DNA from: Argopecten irradians | Taxonomy: Eukaryota > Mollusca > Bivalvia > Pectinida > Pectinidae | Length of the DNA: 64,000 nt | NCBI RefSeq assembly: GCF_041381155.1 | Contig: NC_091135.1 | Coordinates: 1 to 64,000 of the forward strand | Direction of reading: 5' to 3' | Part shown: piece by piece, positions 61,321-64,000 of the stretch | Numbering within the stretch: position 1 is the first letter of the stretch | Layout of the letters: each line of letters opens with the position of its first letter | Notes under the pieces: generated by a model | Database searches by the model: none | What the model saw: only the letters and a program-made list of their open reading frames with translations | Told to the model about the DNA's origin: nothing | Translations under genes and position numbers: made by a program

Positions 61321-63998
61321 ATTCAGCTTATCTTACGAGCCTTTTAGATTGCCCGTTAGTACCTCAAACGAGTCCTCCATAGACAAATTAGGGCTAATAT
61401 GACATTTACGGTAGTGCTAGAATTTCGGGCATTTAAATCAGTCAGCCAAGGTAACCCAGTGATCTACTCTACCAAAAGATTTGTCTTAAAATAGTTCTAT
61501 GGATACTATTAAACTATGTCGATACATTTTTCTACTTCGTTTTTTCCATCACAGGAGTGATAACTAAAATGTCTAGGGTTGCAATTTATGTCTTTTATAT
61601 AGGAGTGAGCTACTGTAAGAATAAGTAAATGTAGCGAGATATCGAAATAACCAGATTAAGGGAATTCCCCTTATACTCGTTCAATGCTCACGTGTATACA
61701 CTGAAGTGCCATATAAAAATATACACCAGGCGACGGATGATTATGTCGCACTGATTCAATGAAAAGTTGTCCGTGACGTCAAGGGTCATTTGTATCGATG
61801 GTGCTAATCGCTACAATATTGTGTATTTATTTATTACGTCATAAGTGTGTATAGTAATGTGCGTGTTGTAAAATGGGACATTAAAAAGATACATGTAGTG
61901 TGTTTATTTTTCTAGTAGAAATGATCATACGTGATAAAATGAAATGATCATACCTGATAATGAAATGATCATACGTGATAATGAAATGATCATACCTGAT
62001 AATGAAATGATCATACATGATAATGAAATAATCATACTCGATAATGAAATGATCATACATGATAATGAAATGATTATGCCTGATAATGAAATAATCATGC
62101 ATGATAATGAAATGATCATACTCGGTAATGAAATGATCATACTCGATAATGAAATTATCATGCTTGATAATAAAATGATCATGCGTGATAATGAAATGAT
62201 CATACATGATAATGTAATGATCTTGCCTGATAATGAAATGATCATGCCTGATAATGAAATGATCATACCTGATAATGAAATGATCATGCTCGATAATGAA
62301 ATGATCATACTCGATAATGAAATGATCATACTCGATAATGAAATGATCATACCTGATAATGAAATTATCATGCCTGATAATAAAATTATCATGCCTGATA
62401 ATAAAATGATCATGCGTGATAATGAAATGATCATACATGATAATGTAATGATCTTGCCTGATAATGAAATGATCATGCCTGATAATGAAATGATCATGCT
62501 CGATAATGAAATTATAATCGATAATGAAATGATTATGCTCAAGAATGAAATGATCATGCATGATAATGATATGTGATATCTACGATTATCCGCTTAAGTC
62601 ATAATCTGCAGTAGAGGTCACATGTAATTGTCATACATTTAAAACGTAAATCGACAGGACTAATTAAGTACTTGAAGAGAAACAGCTATCAATCCTGTAA
62701 TTCCTCTTAAACAATAACAGCCACCAGAAGTTCGGACACACTATGTACTATGTTTCCTGTGACTCGCCGGTGTGTACAGGTGTGTAAAAGAATATCGTGT
62801 AGATAAATAAACCAACGCCGAGCCCAAAAAATCTAAAAAGTATCTAGCACGTATGACATCACACACTTTGATATCTGTCTATTAATAGTTATACGAACAC
62901 GGTTGTTTTTGTGCTGTTACTTTGTTTTGTTTTATATACAGCATATACCTATTCTATTAAAGTATACATGTATATACGTGTACGTTTTCAATTATTTTCA
63001 AGAAAGTAACAGTATTAAGAGCAATGACAAGTGTATATATATATATACATGGACTGTTGGTCATTGTCTTTCAATATTTGACTAACATGTGGTCTAATAT
63101 AACATGTTATTGTAATAAAATAATAGCTGTATTAATAGTATGTGTGATGTGTGAATGGAGTATGCAAAAGAGTTATCTCCGTTTAATTGTTGTAAAATTT
63201 TCATTTCAAAACTTAAAATATAATATCTATAATTAATATAAGTTTAAACTATTACTTTTGCCACCATTGGAGAGAATTTATATAGGCTTTGCCTGTAATT
63301 TAATCCATTTGACTTGAAAAATTTTTATCGACAAAGATATATATTGCTGCCTAAAACTAAACTATGTTAATACTTTTGTTCTGCTTCGTTGTGCTTTCTC
63401 CTCTGAAGGCGTGAGTGTTGGCAATGGTCAAATATATTGTTTAAAATGTCAATTAAGTGATTATAAATAAGGCCATTCAAATAATGTCGTGTCGAATACA
63501 GTGGTTATCAGATAAGTCTGTTACGAAAATGCTTAAGCAAACTCCAAATATTGATAAAGGGAAATCCATAGAGTTTAATTAAGACGAGGCTAAAGAGCAA
63601 CCCCCTTAGACCTATATACGTTCCATTCAAATATTTCATTGAATTTTATTCTCTTTAATGCCTCCACTGAATGAGGTAAACTGCTGCCAAGGAGGAATAT
63701 GCGTTCTCTATTTTAAATATGACATCTACAATACTGATCTTAGGGTTAACACATAGTATCCAGAAAGATTGTTGTTATGTAAAAATACCGGATCATTTTT
63801 TTTGGTAGCTACGATCCACTACAAGTTCTGGTCATTTCTTTCAATTTATATTGCATATGTCGTCCATCAAATCTTCTGTTAGAGTAGATCATTGAGTAAC
63901 CTTGCCTAAATGATGTCATATTAGTCCTAATTTGTCTATGGAGGACTCGTTTGAAGTGCCAAGAAGATAACTAAAAGCCTCGTAAGATAAGCTGAATA
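61321..63998. mobile_element. 2.7-kb element with long inverted ends
   Basis: Left end ATTCAGCTTATCTTACGAGC..TCGTTTGAGG-type sequence at 61321-61410 is the reverse complement of 63912-63998, with GAGTCCTCCATAGACAAATT conserved and indels elsewhere. The right end coincides with the window edge, so the terminus and any target duplication cannot be fixed. Inside is the 21-bp minisatellite; short frames near 62903-63236 show no transposase motifs. Confidence 0.65.
61925..62575. repeat. Minisatellite, 21-bp period, about 31 copies
   Basis: Units of GATAATGAAATGATCATRCY plus one base, with variable last positions (CCT, CGT, TCG, ATG). Because 21 is a multiple of three and stops are absent in several frames, open frames of 210-226 codons appear on both strands, encoding 7-residue repeats such as NEMIIPD. 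There is no other sign of coding. Larger blocks of units (e.g. 62160-62260 and 62400-62490) are duplicated within the array. Confidence 0.95.
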
Positions 63999-64000
63999 TA

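Noticed and set aside
61881..62576. Open frames of 210-226 codons on both strands
   Set aside because: All derive from the 21-bp tandem repeat, which has no stop in several frames; no start context, splice site or non-repetitive coding sequence supports a protein.

Overview
The window is repeat-dense, AT-rich animal nuclear DNA. Split genes with GT..AG introns, a tRNA-derived SINE, a CR1-like non-LTR retrotransposon and many MITE-like families rule out a prokaryote. The SINE and the ~146-bp tandem repeats rich in 'TGACCTTGAATGAAGGTCAAGG' are, from memory, typical of bivalve molluscs; this is an inference and no search was run.

Genes. A tandem family of small four-helix membrane proteins resembling the claudin/PMP22 superfamily lies on the + strand between 5.8 and 17.7 kb. 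Copy A (5.8-9.4 kb) lacks a visible first exon, has exon phases that do not fit and carries a 1-base insertion, so it is probably a pseudogene. Copy B (14.1-16.5 kb) is complete: four exons, 222 codons, all phases consistent. Copy C starts 59 bp after the stop of B; three exons are clear, and the last exon is not found downstream, where a retrotransposon has inserted. On the - strand around 54-57 kb lie two exons of a secreted or membrane protein resembling mannose-6-phosphate-receptor homology (MRH) proteins. Further - strand coding-like segments of unknown identity lie at 51.8-52.5 kb.

Mobile DNA dominates the rest. At ~18.0-24.65 kb is a decayed CR1-like element whose ORF2 begins with a 2A-like motif (DVELNPGP) ahead of the endonuclease domain. 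At 28.4-34.6 kb are ~150-bp and ~146-bp tandem repeat families. From 39.127 to 50.924 kb is an 11.8-kb nested structure: a MITE with TTAA target duplications is split by two abutting ~5.7-kb inverted-repeat (foldback) units. A compact relative of the same MITE at 57.5-57.9 kb shows the unsplit site, and the split is bounded by a 6-bp duplication GTAACC. Two further foldback families (5.4 kb; 35.1 and 51.1 kb) share the terminus TAYGGTGGC and the habit of carrying arrays of small dyad repeats inside the ends. The perfect 6-bp target duplication of the 5.4-kb element supports one family group. The window ends in a 2.7-kb element with ~80-90 bp inverted ends that encloses a 21-bp minisatellite.

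I regard the TAYGGTGGC foldback group, including the nested giant palindrome, as the most novel-looking system here. The 2A-led retrotransposon and the claudin-like cluster come next. Many stretches, especially 1-5.4, 24.9-28.4, 36.6-39.1 and 57.9-61.3 kb, hold nothing I can recognise; short exons could be hidden there.
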